Assembly (NCBI GenBank): GCA_026419785.1
Contig: JAODTK010005782.1
Span: forward strand, 124,001 to 188,000
Direction of reading: 5' to 3'
Length of the DNA: 64,000 nt
Source of the DNA: Sclerodactyla briareus
Taxonomy: Eukaryota; Echinodermata; Holothuroidea; Dendrochirotida; Sclerodactylidae
Part shown: positions 11,235-23,300 of the stretch, piece after piece
Position numbering within the stretch: position 1 is the first letter of the stretch
Layout: each line of letters starts with the position of its first letter
The notes under the pieces: model-generated
Seen by the model: only the letters and a program-made list of their open reading frames with translations
The model's database searches: none
What the model was told of the DNA's origin: nothing
Position numbers and translations under genes: made by a program

Positions 11235-11387
11235 CTCCTCCAGTTTCCCAGGTGAGAATGGTTTCTTTGGAGAAGCATTCCTGGAGGCCAGCTGGTGACG
11301 GCCCCACAGGACCATCTCTCAGAGGGGACTGGTTAACCCCGTCACCGTCAACTGGTAAGGTGTCTGCCGCCGCTCCCATATTTTCTT
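11235..11387 (-). CDS. Internal coding exon of the same unidentified gene
   Basis: The acceptor TTTGCCTCACAG precedes 11387 and the donor GGAG|GTATGTG follows 11235 on the minus strand, giving a 153-bp exon. It is in phase 1 at both ends and only one frame is open. It reads EENMGAAADTLPVDGDGVNQ, then SPLRDGPVGPSPAG and FSKETILTWETGGE at the junction with the next exon. The composition (Ala, Gly, Pro, Asp) suggests a disordered linker before the charged C-terminus. I do not recognise a domain. Phase agreement with exon 9848-9954 and two good splice sites are the main support. Confidence 0.6.
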
Positions 11388-11772
11388 CTGTGAGGCAAAG
11401 GGGCAATTAAGAAATCATGAAATTGAGTGATATATTTTGCAATAGGCAGGGTTGCTGCAAAGGAGAGTGAATGGTGAAAAGGGAGTGGGAGTGGCGTCAT
11501 CCCATTATGATGAAATAGCTAAAATAGTCCAAAATTCCCTAATATTTTTTAAATAAGAGACAATAGTCTTTGAAAAAACCTCCCCTATAGGCATATAATC
11601 TCATTGAAATATACATCAAGTAATGAAAGATACTGTGTAGGCTTCCTCTTTGCAGACATCTATGATATATTGTATTGCATGGGTCAAAATATAACTCACA
11701 AAAATCTAGAATGGTCTGTAATCGCTTTCCTTCCCCTACAGCTAGGTGCCAAACGAGCTCTTGGTATCGTAC

Positions 11773-11858
11773 TTGTTCCATAAGTGTGACTGTGTATGGT
11801 GCCTTTGCCATGTTTGGCCACCCCCTCTTTTGCAACCCTGAGGGAACCAAGCGTACAC
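11773..11858 (-). CDS. Candidate exon linking phase 2 to phase 1 (weak)
   Basis: A strong acceptor (CTCACCTTACAG) precedes 11858. The following 86 bp are open in the phase left by exon 13708-13823, reading CTLGSLRVAKEGVAKHGKGT then IHSHTYGT. A weak donor (CAA|GTACGA) exits in the phase that exon 11235-11387 requires. The length fits the phase change exactly, but the donor is poor and the sequence has no recognised homology. A nearby alternative donor (TTT|GTGAGT at about 11684) would break the phase. Confidence 0.25.
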
Positions 11859-13257
11859 CTGTAAGGTGAGCTCTCAAAGAGTTTCTAGCAGTGGGGAACT
11901 TGTCAAAGCGAGCAGCATGCCTCTAGAAACCTTCGAAGCTTATAATCCTCTAAAAAACATGGCATTTCGGTTCTTTCAGAGGAATACAGCATGCAACAAT
12001 TTTTTTTTCAAACTGGCCTACAGGAATATAGGGAGCTGATCCGCGTCCCTGTACAAGCAGGAAATAGGCATTTGGATCAGTGTATGGTTCCCATTGAATA
12101 AATGGCATATTTTTGGAGGTGTGAATAGTACAATTAGAATGCAATCAACAAATTTTCCTATAACAGTGCCAAGGCAATGTGAAATAATTAGGGGCTAATC
12201 AAAGGTTGAGCTTGGTTTACCCACAAGATAATGCTGGATTGGAGGTTGAGCGATGCATGAGGGAGCAGGCTGAGTGTATCCAGCTGAGTGCATGTCATTA
12301 TCATGTGAATAAAACAAGTTTTAAATTTCACCATATGTTCGCTAATATAGATAGCCCTGTTGACAAAGTGAAAATCACATCATTATGGCAAAAGTGACAA
12401 CAAAAATGTGATGTTGGAAGGGAATTCTCTCCCGGGTCTACGAAAATAGCAACGACATATTACATGCTGCTAAATATTTGTATGTACGTTCATAATGTCA
12501 AAACCACTCACGTGCAATTTGGGTGATGTACAATGGAACAATCATAGTCATATATATATGTACAACGCATGTCATTGCCACGGGTGTAAAAATACATGCA
12601 CTATGGATGGTCAATTTGGGTGAACTCTTGTACAATTTCTTGATTTTGGTCATTTGTGGCATGTTCACAGCAGTTTTTTGGGGCTTGAATGTAGCCATTC
12701 ACCTGTGCCAGGCAAACCCACATGTGGAAATAGCCAAACACCTCTGCTACTTCCTTTTGTTCATGAAGGCTCTATAACACTCTATCTGCTAACACACAAT
12801 TTTTGAACAAAGTTTAATAAGTGAAGCCAGTCTTCGTTCCCCTCCAAACATCATTCCATGTTATCAAACTACACATGATGAATTAAAATGTTTTACTGGA
12901 CTAAAAATCAAGATTGGCAACACAGCCTGCAAGTGCAATGAGCACCAATAGCAGAGAGAGACTGTGAATACCATAACTTAGGTGAAACACTATTTTGGTA
13001 AATGCATCCACTGATAAATTGGCCGTGTCGATCCAGCCGTTCATTCGCCCTGTGCATTTTCCACAGGATAAACTTAAGGTCAGATGACCCAATACAGCCA
13101 AACAATAACATTGTGTGGGCTACGTCCATGGTCCATCGCTGTTGTGTTATGAAGAGCCCAAAGTGGTAGTCTTTGGTATTACTTGATCTGGAATCAAACT
13201 AGATAAGCTGTCTGCAATTCAGTTGCCCTAGCTTTCTTCAGTTGCTCCGACCATGAC
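11859..13257. other. Presumed intron DNA, no clear feature
   Basis: No repeat family was recognised. A 50-codon minus-strand open stretch around 12604-12776 (reading KEVAEVFGYFHMWVCLAQVN) looks somewhat protein-like, but it lacks a supported splice pattern. Confidence 0.35.
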
Positions 13258-13385
13258 CGCTTGGTTGGCACAGTTGGTAGAGCATCGGTCTTCCACCTGG
13301 TAGACCGGGAATCCATTCCCGGTCAGGACATACCAAAGACTTTGAAAATGGGACCTGTTGGCCTTTCTCGCTAGACGCTTAGCAC
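13258..13385 (+). repeat. tRNA-derived SINE head
   Basis: TTGGCACAGTTGGTAGAGCA (13265-13284) is an excellent tRNA D-arm and pol III A box. It is followed by an anticodon-like stem (GGTCT..AGACC) and a T-arm-like CCGGGAATCCATTCCCGG in which the B box is degenerate. The anticodon-like loop is 10 nt rather than 7, and no 7-bp acceptor stem closes the structure. This is therefore a SINE or tRNA pseudogene rather than a working tRNA. The body continues with ACCAAAGACTTTGAAAATGG. Confidence 0.6.
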
Positions 13386-13707
13386 AAGGGATTGGAGCAG
13401 GGACAAACGTGTGGTAGGCAATTTGCAAGTTGCCGGTCTGCGAGTGATTAACCCCCACCCCCACATTAATGTACCGCCAAAGAGGCATTGCCTATCCCCT
13501 GTGTACTGGGGACGAGTTGCAGCTGACAATAGGTGCAGTATCCAGGTCTGCATCCTTGCTCGGCCTCTTTTGAAACCTATCGATCCTCATGTCAGCAATA
13601 TACAATGTGTTTTTTTTTCTCCAAATCTGGCTTTGGAACTTAAGTGGACTTAGACTGATAGTGTCTCATCACATATGGAGGGTCACTGAGACAAGTTTAT
13701 GACTCAC

Positions 13708-13823
13708 CCTGCTGCCTCGTCTGGTAACCAAGCTGTGGCAACTTTCACCTCTCTGTATAGGGCCTGTCCATCATCCTCAAAGCATCCTTTGCCCTGCCCA
13801 TTCACAATCTCCGCAAAAAACCC
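13708..13823 (-). CDS. Internal coding exon of the same unidentified gene
   Basis: The minus-strand acceptor TCTTCTTTGTTTAAG ends at 13824 and the donor CAGG|GTGAGTC begins at 13707, giving 116 bp. The open frame reads GFFAEIVNGQGKGCFEDDGQ then ALYREVKVATAWLPDEAAG and exits in phase 2. The mixed hydrophobic and acidic composition is that of a folded globular segment, unlike the surrounding DNA. It enters in phase 0, matching the exit of the candidate exon at 16984-17035. I do not recognise the family. A later AG at 13809-13810 is an alternative acceptor, but its pyrimidine tract is worse. Confidence 0.6.
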
Positions 13824-14929
13824 CTTAAACAAAGAAGATTCTCTTCATGAATAACTAAAGTATAACTTCAAACAAATATAGATTGCAGTGTCAACAAGAT
13901 CAGGGGGATTCAATACCCACTAGAGTTCAGTTGGGAAAATATGGGGGGGGGGGGGGATAATGAAGCTCCTCGCAGAAATATTTTGCCATCTTGCTGGATA
14001 TACTTTTCATCCTTCTGAGAAGATTTGCAATCCATTTAGCCTTGGGCAGTAGTTTTTCTTGTTGTCTCTACTCTCGATTTTTAATAGAAGGATCATCACT
14101 GAGTCCAGAAACACAAAAGCAGTGAGCTCCAATTTATGTCGTTGGTTACAACCCATCCGATGAGCTTAGACATGTAAAGTTAAGGAAGGAACCACTATAC
14201 CGTCACCTCCGCCATCAGGGACATCACAGTGAGCTACTGATTACATAAACCATATAGTTCCGTAAAATTTGAATCGGACACGGTTGACCTCTGATGGGCT
14301 CAAAATGGCTTCCATATCTTGATAGAAAGTTGCAACAGAAAAAACAACGAAGTTTCAACAGACAAAAAACCTTCCCACCCTTGATTCGGATTGAATGCAG
14401 TCTACATCCACCGGATTTCGATAAAATCCACAAACTTGAACATATGATGGCCGCAACACCCCGCTCCTGTACCGAACATGCGTGCATTTTTAAGCAAATC
14501 GAACAATGCGTTGGAGAGTAGTTGTCAGCGGGAGCTGCCCTGCGCCCCGAACCATAATCTCTCTGGACGACCTGCACCACGGGATACAGTTGAACCAAAG
14601 CCTCTCAGCCGCTGATCAGGTGGCTCTAATCACTTGACCGAAATTCACTGGAATGGAATCCCAAAACAGAAGTTTTCATTTTCATCTGTTTTGCCACCAT
14701 GGTTGTTTTGGGGGATTTTTTTCATTGTTTTCCCTCCTCTGCTGCAGAGCCCTGTACATGAATGGTATTAGTATGAATATACATCAGGATGTTCTTCAGG
14801 AAGATGCTAATGTCTGCACATGGTCAGTGGGCTAATGTCTGCACATGGTCATTTGCTTCACTATACCAATGAAAATGAGGGCATGAACTGTGCAGAACAT
14901 ACATGAGATTACAACCAATATATTGGTAG
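13824..14929. other. No gene seen; G12 run at ~13945
   Basis: A G-run sits at about 13945-13956. Overlapping frames on both strands at 14224-14598 have no motif. A CG-containing patch at 14440-14540 might be regulatory, but nothing specific supports it. Confidence 0.35.
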
Positions 14930-15770
14930 TACCAAAGGTTCATTACTACCAATTGCCTAATTGAACTTTTCAATGTTCTTTGTGAAGGTACTGGACATGG
15001 TAAATATGGTAGGGTCGCTCGTGGCTTCACTAGAGCATTTGACTGCGTAGAGCCGTTGATCATACCCTAGCAATTCGAGGAATGTATGTTTCAGGTGTAT
15101 CACCAAAAACAGCACGGTTTGGGAATCTGTGAGTTATGAATACTACCCCACATGGACTATGCACCCACCCCAATGCCACATTGAGCTTCAGGCAATTACA
15201 CAAATATGGATTAGCCACTCATCGCCCATCTCTTTTTGCCATGCTAGTCGTCATGTGGGGTAAGTTGAATAGATGAAATAGATTATAGGTAGTTATCTCT
15301 TTCTAGGCTCATGTCACAAAGAGTGAAGTATCAGTCCGCAATCTCCCCATGAGAAGCTCTATTCGTGGTGTACCACAAGGAACAGCACTTGGGCCATTGA
15401 TAAGCATTGCAAATCATAAGTAATGCCTAAGATACTGCCAGTTCTCATTGGTTCAGTGTGTTGATGATATGTCTTGTGCAAGTTTGACAATTCACCAGCC
15501 TAGTCAGTCAGTCAGGTTGTTCAAATTCTCAAAATCGGGGCGAATAATGATCGTCCTGAGCGTAAATCCATCAAAGTGTGGCGTTCGGGCAAATTTGTCT
15601 TAAAAGACGACCTACTAATCTACATTCCCAATGTGGTAACGGAAACCAATCTACTTGGATTAAGGGTTTAGTGGGCTGGGAATCACATGTCAACAGTATG
15701 GTCGAGGGGGAGAGGGGATATATGCTCCCCACTTTTTAGCGCTGCTCCCATTGACTTTTTCACACAGTAA
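14930..15770 (+). pseudogene. LINE reverse transcriptase relic, many frameshifts
   Basis: Several reverse-transcriptase landmarks appear in order on the plus strand. GFTRAFDCVEPLII at about 15022-15062 corresponds to motif A (DFxKAFDxVDH). SSIRGVPQGTALGPL at about 15358-15400 is the GVPQGxxLGPL block. CVDDMSCA at about 15457-15480 is the YVDDM catalytic block with Y replaced by C. Then PNVVTETNLLGLRV and a degraded SHVNSMV follow. Frames change between blocks. The set matches a LINE lineage common in marine invertebrates. The copy lies in a presumed intron. Confidence 0.75.
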
Positions 15771-16983
15771 TTTCTGTTTCAAAGGCCCACCATCCCCCAA
15801 ACTCACTTTTCACATGAAAGTACTACATGGTTCTGGTTCACATGGTTCATCATCCTGCTCATGTCATATTATTTGCGTGTCAATAAAGCCCCAAAAACTT
15901 ATCGATCTTCGATTACTGGCCAACAGGCGAGTTGGTAGTGTATCAAAGTTTTTTACTACTAACTCATGGCGTGTCTCTCATGAACTCCAAACTGTCTCAA
16001 CAAATTAGGTCTAGGATGGACGATACGGCACTAGTGCTAAACCATCCTTTCGCAGAATTCGAATGACGTTGACATTCTTAGGTCTCCATAAGGGTGTGGT
16101 TGGTGAGTTTATCTTAGTTCATTTCTATCAGTATTTCACAAATCATTATTATTAATATCATTTTCTTATTGCACAAAATTATTGTCACACTACAGTTATA
16201 TGCCAGCCAAATCACAATATCATAACGTCTACAGTTTGTGTGTATTTTTGCTAACTGAAGGAGCTCAAACAATGAAATCTAATTGCTCCACTTAATTGAT
16301 ATTACTCTGCTCAAAATCTGATCAGAGCGCCCACCCAACTCCAAGTTCACAGATATTTTCAATACAAACTTCACTAAGCTGGTTTGGGAGATATCCTGCT
16401 AACGGACTAGCATGACAAGCACACGAAAGTGGACCGTTGTCACTTCTGAAGCCATCCAGGTAAGATAAGAATGCAACGCTCACAGACTGCATATCATTTT
16501 TAGGAGCCAAAGAAGGTAATTCCCATGTTACTAAGAGCAGTTTATTGGACAGCTATGGTATTGGTATCTCACTTACGTCGTACCCGAAGCTGCCAATTTT
16601 ATTTTTAAACACCCGCGTGTTAGGCTAGCTCCCACGATTAACGATCGTAGCACGGTTGTCTCCATTATACGATAAATCAGACAATTATACTCATCAAGAA
16701 TATCATAGGCTGATATGACTGCAAAGGGGACTCCCTTCACTTCTGGTGGAAAAATCTCCTCTCAGAAATCTTAAAAAAAAGATGTTAATATCGCAGAGAT
16801 AATTTCCAGGGCCGCTAATGTGTCCTAGTCGAGTAGACTGGCAAATTTAGTAAAAGGATGGTGTGGCCAGATGGAGCCCTTCAAATTTGCCAGGGTTGCT
16901 AGATGGTGGTGAATAAGGGTGCAATGTTGCAATATGGGTAATTGAGCTATCTATGCGTAGTAGAATTCCGCCCTTACATGTAC
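15771..16983. other. No gene seen
   Basis: No repeat or exon that I can support. The open frames at 15751-16008 (+) and 16322-16510 (-) lack motifs. Confidence 0.4.
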
Positions 16984-17035
16984 CTCTCTTGCTGCGAAAT
17001 GTTTGTGGTTGTGAAAGGAGTTGTTTCCAGGTACT
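16984..17035 (-). CDS. Candidate short exon of the unidentified gene
   Basis: A very good acceptor (TTATTTCCTTTTTCAG) precedes 17035 and a donor (AGAGAG|GTACATG) follows 16984. The 52-bp exon, entered with one base completing a codon, reads VPGNNSFHNHKHFAARE and exits in phase 0. These are exactly the phases needed between exon 21439-21581 (read through its frameshift) and exon 13708-13823. The small size makes chance occurrence possible, and other frames through it are also open. Confidence 0.4.
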
Positions 17036-17519
17036 CTGAAAAAGGAAATAAAAACAGGAATATAAACAAGAGGGCAATCCCTTGATTTGTGGGATCTCAT
17101 GGGCATCCCCGAAAATGTGAAACTATTTAGTTGCTTTTCTATCTCCAAATAGCTGGCAAGTTGCAAATAGTGTAAGTTATCAGAAGATTATAATGTCTGG
17201 AAACAGCATGTTGTTCCTGCCTAAAAATCATGTTAACCAGGCATGCAACAGGCTCCATGAAAAAAAAAGTAGGAACAAAGTAGGTAGGAATTTCAAAAAG
17301 TAGGAGGAAAGTAGGATTTTATGATCAGAAAAATAGGAGCAAAGTAGGACCTTCATTGATACTCAGAAGTAGTTCTCTGTCGATACTCACCAGCAGGATT
17401 CATCAACAGAGTCATGCACCTTGTACTCATCCAGACATACCATATATAAAAAACAATATATCACACATTTATTTCCTGTTCATGTTATTATCACATCAAT
17501 AGAGAGTGTGAATCGTCAC

Positions 17520-18223
17520 TAGGCTGTGACGAGTCCCGGGTAAACGGGTCCCGCACGATTGTATCAGGACCCGGGCATAAAAATCCACTACCCGATACCC
17601 GAAAATGGGGGTCATGGGCCCCTGCAAATCAAGACTACGACTCTGTACACAAACCTTTTAGTTGTGAACCTCTCCTATCTCAGAGGCTCGTCAGAGCGCG
17701 CACTTGACACTCAGCTTCCCAGCAGACGGTACTAGTCAGTTCATCACACTGCTAAGTATACATCGCACTGACAATTAAACATGTGGCGGCGTGTCCACAA
17801 GTAATTGCACAGCGCATGTAGTGAGCGAGCGGCCCAGGGATCGGTGGAAAACAATTGTTTGGGAAAAGTTACGTGACCGTGAGCTGACCTGGTTTAGTAC
17901 AACCAAAAGGCAGTCATCGATACTAAATTGACAGGCTAGTATAATTGTCTGCGTGTAAGACCAGGGAATGATGTGGTAGCTTTATTATAACCTAAAACTT
18001 GGGCCTATTATTGTCAATATCATTTGATGTAAAACGATGCCTGTTCTCAGTGCAACATCGCGATAACGTTAGGCTTGAGTCCACATACTTAAATTAGGAT
18101 AGGTTGAAAGCAGCCAGAAATATCGTTCACGATTTTTGGTCATTTAAAATACGGGTACCCGTGTCCCGCCCGAATTTCTTGGACGGGACCCGGGCAGAAA
18201 ATTACCAGAAAATCACACCCCTA
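17520..18223. mobile_element. Non-autonomous hAT with ATCGTCAC target duplication, nested
   Basis: This 704-bp element has a left end of TAGGCTGTGA and a right end whose complement is TAGGGGTGTGA. Perfect 8-bp flanks ATCGTCAC occur at 17512-17519 and 18224-18231. Subterminal palindromic CCCGGGTA/CGGGTCCCG motifs are present at both ends. No coding potential is evident. It inserted into the larger hAT relic, so it is the younger of the two. Confidence 0.85.
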
Positions 18224-19439
18224 ATCGTCACACATGAGGGACAGATAACATGAATACAATGTAACTGCGCTAGCTTGGTTGGTTTTTCGTTACATGCATG
18301 ATATTTCCAGTGAATTCCTCTAAGCTTCAGTGATTGAAAGGAGATTGGACAATTACTGGAAAGATTCAAGACTAATTATACACTCAAAGGACTTGAACTT
18401 ACTGACGAAGACTACAACACGGATCTGGAGTCAGTGGCTAATTAGAGTGCTCAGAAGAGGATCTGTAGGTACCTGTGTCACTTTGGAAAAAAAAATGTAG
18501 TAAATGTCATACACTTTTCATTAGTCATGACATTGTCAAAAAACATGCTTCCCTGAAAACAGTGACCAGAGGCAATCTAGGGAATGCAAAACACTCATCG
18601 GAAATCTTTTCTGAATATTGTTCATTTAGTCACCCACAAACTTCAATTCCGAATTCCCAGATTTAATCAAAAGAGGTTTTCCTCATAAATCCTCATTTCG
18701 GGGTTACTTGAACTATACAAATTATGCAATAATTCCACATTTTCAAATTCTTCTGCCCGAATATTTGGAGAAAACAAACTCTTGTGATTATCATGTAGAT
18801 GTCATACATAGGTTCATTCAGTCTTGTCATGACATGGTCAACACATGCGGGTTACTATCAAGCAGTGAATAATATTATAACAACATCTATGATTCTAGAT
18901 TGATCATATGTACCCTTAAGACACACAATCCGAGATAGGGAAGGTTTGTTATTAGCAGCGGCTGTAGAATGCAATGATCTTTGAGACTCACCCTATATTC
19001 AAAAAAAAAATGCCCATCAGTGTCACTTCGTAACTATTTCGATGGTAAAACCAAGACCCAGCACCACATACTCTACAAAAATTGTATGGGCCAATATGAC
19101 GACTTACATGCACTGCTAGAATAAGTGAGTTCTATGATTTTCTATATGGTAATCTCTTAAACCTATGGGTTACATACTCATGCAGTATATCACAACACAT
19201 GTACATGAACTGAACAATATATCTGAACTCATTACAGGAAGGAACATGAACATGAGAGCAGAGGTAGGTCACTTGGCACACTTAGCAAGAGCTGTTGAAA
19301 AGTATTTCATGACTTTCTGGCATTCCTCTCCTAATTACTTTGCCTCTTTCTGACAAGTCTCAAGTTTCTCACGGCTCAGTTCCATTTTTTGTGTGGCAAC
19401 ATCTAGGGAACCTGGACGACAGTGATTTCTACCATGTCC
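18224..19439. other. Interior of hAT relic, no clear coding
   Basis: AT-rich DNA with scattered short frames and no hAT motif. It is presumably the degraded 3' part of the 17238-20699 element or later insertions. Confidence 0.35.
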
Positions 19440-20400
19440 TGTCCTTTATGGCTTGGTAGTCGCTTATTCGCCAAGCCGCTTATAGCGTCTCAGCTGCAGG
19501 ACATGGCTTCCTTTACACCTTCCTTTTTTTGTGAGAAGTTCTTTTCTGTCCAGTAAGTTATTTCTTTCTTCTTTCCAGAGCTTCCCTTGTCTCTTGCTTC
19601 TCTCTGGTTTCTTTTCCCTTTTGTTCTTTGGACCGCTTCTCTCTTGGAGTTCCTCTTCATTTCTCTTTCTGCCAATGTCTTGCGCATTACGCATAGGGTT
19701 TCTAGATCTATGGGCCCGTCATGCATTTGGAGGTCTCAGGCATCTCATGGGCAGTTCCAGAACCAGTGGTCCTTGAGTCGGCATCTTGACCATCTTAAAG
19801 AATTGACATACTGGTCAGATAACAGGGTCTGTCATTGCCCGATTGTCTTGACGGAAAGAGAGCTAACGTCGGCATTGTACCATGGGCAAGACATAGTGAA
19901 GCCTTGACCAGCTTTAGGAAGTATCACATACAGCCGTGACCCCAATGAGTTTGTCTGATTCACACCTGTCTCTTATGGTCAACCCGTGTGTACTCTTGTA
20001 CTGGATTGTTCCCTGCCTTCTCTGCCTCTGAGATGTCTGGGCCTGGTAGATTTTCCATTCATCTGTCAAAGTATCTATTTCCTCTTGGGGTATCACTTGT
20101 GGCATCTTCCTTGCTGTCTGCTGGATTGCCTGTACTTCCATCCTCATTCTTCTGTAGATGATGTGAAGTGAATCAGGTCCTTCATATCTCTTCCTAAGGG
20201 CAGATGGTGATGAGGTAGCCTGTGCCCTCGGGTAGAATTCCTCATATCTCTGATAGGCCCTTGTTGGTGCTCTGGTTGCATTATCCTAAACTGTGTTTGT
20301 GTCGCCTCTCCCACTTCAAGCTTGTCATCTGGTAGCTGATTCTCCTCCTTCGTTACATCAATAGTTGACAGCTGCTTTCCCTCTTATTACCAACTACTTC
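19440..20400 (-). pseudogene. hAT-family transposase C-terminal relic
   Basis: On the minus strand this reads TIDVTKEENQLPDDKLEVGE, then further along EEIDTLTDEWKIYQAQT. Near 19870 a degraded LSCPWYNADVSSLSV corresponds to the hAT dimerisation block LSLPHGNADVERSLS. A highly charged tail follows (LAEREMKRNSKREAVQR ... EGVKEAMSCS). This order (helical region, DEWxxYQ, NADVERxxS, basic/acidic coiled tail) is known from animal hAT transposases. Frameshifts and stops separate the blocks, so it is not functional. The location between CAGG-type inverted repeats supports the assignment. Confidence 0.7.
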
Positions 20401-20699
20401 TTGCTCGAGGAAGGGAAAGCCTGATACTGCGGACTGAATTGACAGCTTTGAGCTTTGTAGTCTGTCTTGTGGCAGGTCTGAAACCAGCCCTGACTAAGCT
20501 ACTTCTGAGAATTCCATTTTGGGTGTTTATTGCTGGGAATTTTTGTGATGAAACATTACTCAGAATTTGTTTTATCAAGCAAACAGAAAAAGTAGGAGAA
20601 TGTAGGATTTTCAGGAAAAATGTAGGTGAAGTAGGAGGCAAGGTCAAAAAAAAGTAGTAGGGAGAGTTTGAAAAAAAGTAGGAGCCTGTTGCATACCTG

Positions 20700-21438
20700 T
20701 TTACAGAAACTCCATGGAATTTTCAGCATAACTGCCTGGAAAACCCTTGCTTTCAGATTTGTACTCTGCTCTAAAATTTGAAACCAAATGTGGTCAAAAA
20801 TCCATTTGGGCAATCAGTCTCATTCTGTCAGTCTGCTTCATCTCATTTCTGATATCAAAAAGGGTTAATCCATGCCCCGTCTGCCCCCCCCCCCCCCCCA
20901 CCCCACGTACAAAAATACTGGAGGATATCGTCTCATGAACATGAAAGTTGGTTCGGTAAAGAATGTTTGCAGAAAAATTCGAAATTGCCACAGGTTAGGG
21001 CCAATAGAGCTAAAATAGAAGGTCTAGAAAAAAATTGCCGCATTCTGGATCACGTGAATTTGCCATTTACAAAATCTGTCCAAAATTCAGACGACAGGTT
21101 ACACAATTGGTGGGATGACTACTTTTCTAAATATTGGCAGCCGACCAGATTATGTTTGACGCCAGGAATTTGATAGTTCTTATAAAGGTTGCAGGGTTCC
21201 CAATATTTGTGGCTAAGTTGAATATATTTGTGTGTAAATCGAGAGAATGGTCTGGGGTAGGCCAAACATCTGCCTATGCTCCTCAAAAAATCATAACAAA
21301 TTCAAACTTAGCATCTCTGTGATTGAAGTTAGCAACGTCCACCGCCCTAGATAGAACTAGAATTGAAGAAGACAAGGTGTTAGTTACAGTGTCAATCTTA
21401 AAAAATGATCATATTACACAATGATAATGTCTACATAC
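20700..21438. other. No gene seen; C17 run at ~20883
   Basis: A polyC run lies at about 20883-20899. Otherwise this is unique-looking presumed intron DNA. Confidence 0.4.
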
Positions 21439-21581
21439 TTCTGGAACTTTCCTCCGCCCCCAGCCTTCATGTCGTCGATCTCAGCATCTTTCCTCTTCAG
21501 GGCTGATTACCAGAGCCTTCTCCAGCTTGTATGAGTGCCGTACCATACCAGCAGCGGGACTGTCACCTCCTCTGACACAGC
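21439..21581 (-). CDS. Internal coding exon of the unidentified gene, one frameshift
   Basis: The acceptor TATATTCTTTTTTCAG precedes 21581 and the donor CAGAA|GTATGTAG follows 21439 on the minus strand. The first frame reads CVRGGDSPAAGMVRHSYKLE then KALVISPEE. A one-base slip near 21490 then restores KDAEIDDMKAGGGGKFQ up to the donor. The slip sits in a GAAGAGGAAAG run, so an assembly error is likely. The corrected exit phase (two bases) suits the candidate exon at 16984-17035. No domain is recognised. The two strong splice sites and the protein-like sequence on both sides of the slip make it a good exon candidate. Confidence 0.55.
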
Positions 21582-23084
21582 CTGAAAAAAGAATATAAAA
21601 TGAGCAAAAAGCGAAGGGTTTAATGGATTGAGGGAGTCGAACTTGGAGGAAGGTTATTAACCTAAAAAAATAGCAAAAAATGCAAAATTCCCAGGGGCCC
21701 AGGGAAAACTTCCTCATCATCATGGACCATTCCAATGGGCATAATCAATCAAGTCAATGAGGAATAACTGCTCAAACAGAACCAACTGAAAAGAACAAAA
21801 TATTTTGGCCACAGGTGAGAGTGTTTTGAATTATTAGAGGTGCCTGGTATATGTTATCACCTCTAAATTGGGGACAGGCTTTCTGAATGGAACTATAAAG
21901 TTCGGATGACGCTGGACACCTATTCCAAGTACGAGATCCCCCAAAAGCAAAGGCTTGACCCTGTAGGTATTCTTTGTTTCATAATGCACTATCGGGGAAT
22001 TGGTTCATTTCGCCAACCAACTATCATGACAATCCAATGAACCCATGCATTTTTGGAAATTCCCATCAAAATGAGTGATAGGACCCCATTTTTTACTTTC
22101 GACCTAGAATCCCTGTACCATGATAACACGACCGGGTATCAAGGTATCTGGTAGGAGGCTCATTTTTGCCGTTTCCACATAATTCCCTCATGCCCCTTTG
22201 ATCACCTTTGACCTTGACTTGCACAAAGTCAAGATGGCACAGGGCCCCTAAACCATTGTGTCCCATTTTGGTCAACATTCGTCAACGAACAATATTTTGG
22301 AGCCTAAATTGGTTTACACAGACGCGACAGCTAAATCGACCGACTTGTGGCACTATCACGATAGCTCATCCACATAAGCTGGGTTTGAGCTAAAATTGAG
22401 TACTCCAGTGCCAAACAAGTGGTTGTTATGCTACCCACAGAAGAAGCAGGGACTTCGGCAGTGACTGGGTGGAAACTGAAACTGATTGACCATCATGACT
22501 GAAATATTGACCCTTGCTCTCCGCAGGTTGATCTATTCTATTCATCTCTCTACTCCGATAATGAACAGAATACGTGTAGGGGTTACCACCCAAAATAAGT
22601 GCCAGCAAAAAAAAAAAATCAACTTGTCACTGCCACTATATCAGTGTTCAGCCAAGAAGAGTGGCAATACAATATCCCTAGGATTCTAACCGAGAGACTG
22701 GAGACCAGACAAATTCCAGGACAGGCCAGGCGGCAACCAGGTACTACAAAATATGTGAGTTTATTGGCAAAATGAATTTGGAAAGTTTGCATATGAGTTT
22801 TTTGGAATACTGTTACCAATTATTCCTACCCTCAGTGTTGAATTATGTATGCCCAACGCTACGTTTCAAATGTGTATATCCAATCTACATGCATGGAGGA
22901 CTTCATTTCAATGGATCCTACTTTAGATCATGTGCTTTGTCTGATATTCAAGCTGTGGGCAGCAGCTTTACAATTCATCATGCCACTTTGTCCATTTGTT
23001 TGTTTGTTAGTCCATTCGTTTGATCTGCTCTTCACATAACTTGTAACTCTAACGCGTACATGCCATCAGGTTGACAAACTTGGG
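21582..23084. other. No gene seen
   Basis: Presumed intron DNA. I see no recognised repeat family or splice-bounded open block. Confidence 0.4.
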
Positions 23085-23096
23085 GGTGGATGGAGC

Positions 23097-23300
23097 ATGC
23101 CAATGGCTTTGAAAGGAGCATCACAGGCGGATACTCTTTTCCACGATCGATTCATTTCACCGCTTGGGTGGGTAATCAACAGAGAGAAGTCCGAAGTTCA
23201 CCCCAACGCAGTGCAACCGATACCTGGGTGCGAATCCTCAGAACACAATGGAACTACGGGATTTCCTCTCCAGACAAACACCGCCGGTAACTGTGACAAT
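23097..23300 (+). pseudogene. Reverse transcriptase tail of the DIRS-like element
   Basis: The frame reads SPLGWVINREKSEVHPNAVQ followed by PIPGCESSEHNG. This corresponds to the LGWxINxEKSxLxPxQxxxYLGxxL segment that follows the YLDD catalytic block. The YLDD itself is not present in this copy. A parallel frame continues the homology, which shows an indel around 23190-23230. Confidence 0.7.

Larger units (their letters stand above)
17238..20699 (-). mobile_element. Decayed hAT transposon, 3.46 kb, AGTAGGA subterminal repeats
   Basis: The ends form a 19-bp terminal inverted repeat with one mismatch (CAGGCATGCAACAGGCTCC at 17238 and its complement at 20681-20699). Both subterminal regions carry many AAGTAGGA motifs (17265-17350 and 20590-20680). 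Inside, on the minus strand, lies the remnant of a hAT transposase C-terminus (19440-20400). Adjacent target duplications are not clear (ATGTTAAC versus TTTACAGA), so the flanks have drifted or one end has been altered. A younger hAT element (17520-18223) is nested within it. The whole unit sits in a presumed intron. Confidence 0.7.

Noticed and set aside
11530-11877. 112-codon minus-strand ORF as a complete gene
   Set aside because: No recognised motif. At most a short stretch (11773-11858, in a different frame) is a weak exon candidate.
17230-20707. 8-bp target duplication for the outer hAT relic
   Set aside because: Flanks ATGTTAAC and TTTACAGA do not match. Only a shifted, imperfect TGTTAAC/TGTTTAC similarity exists, which conflicts with the TIR border.
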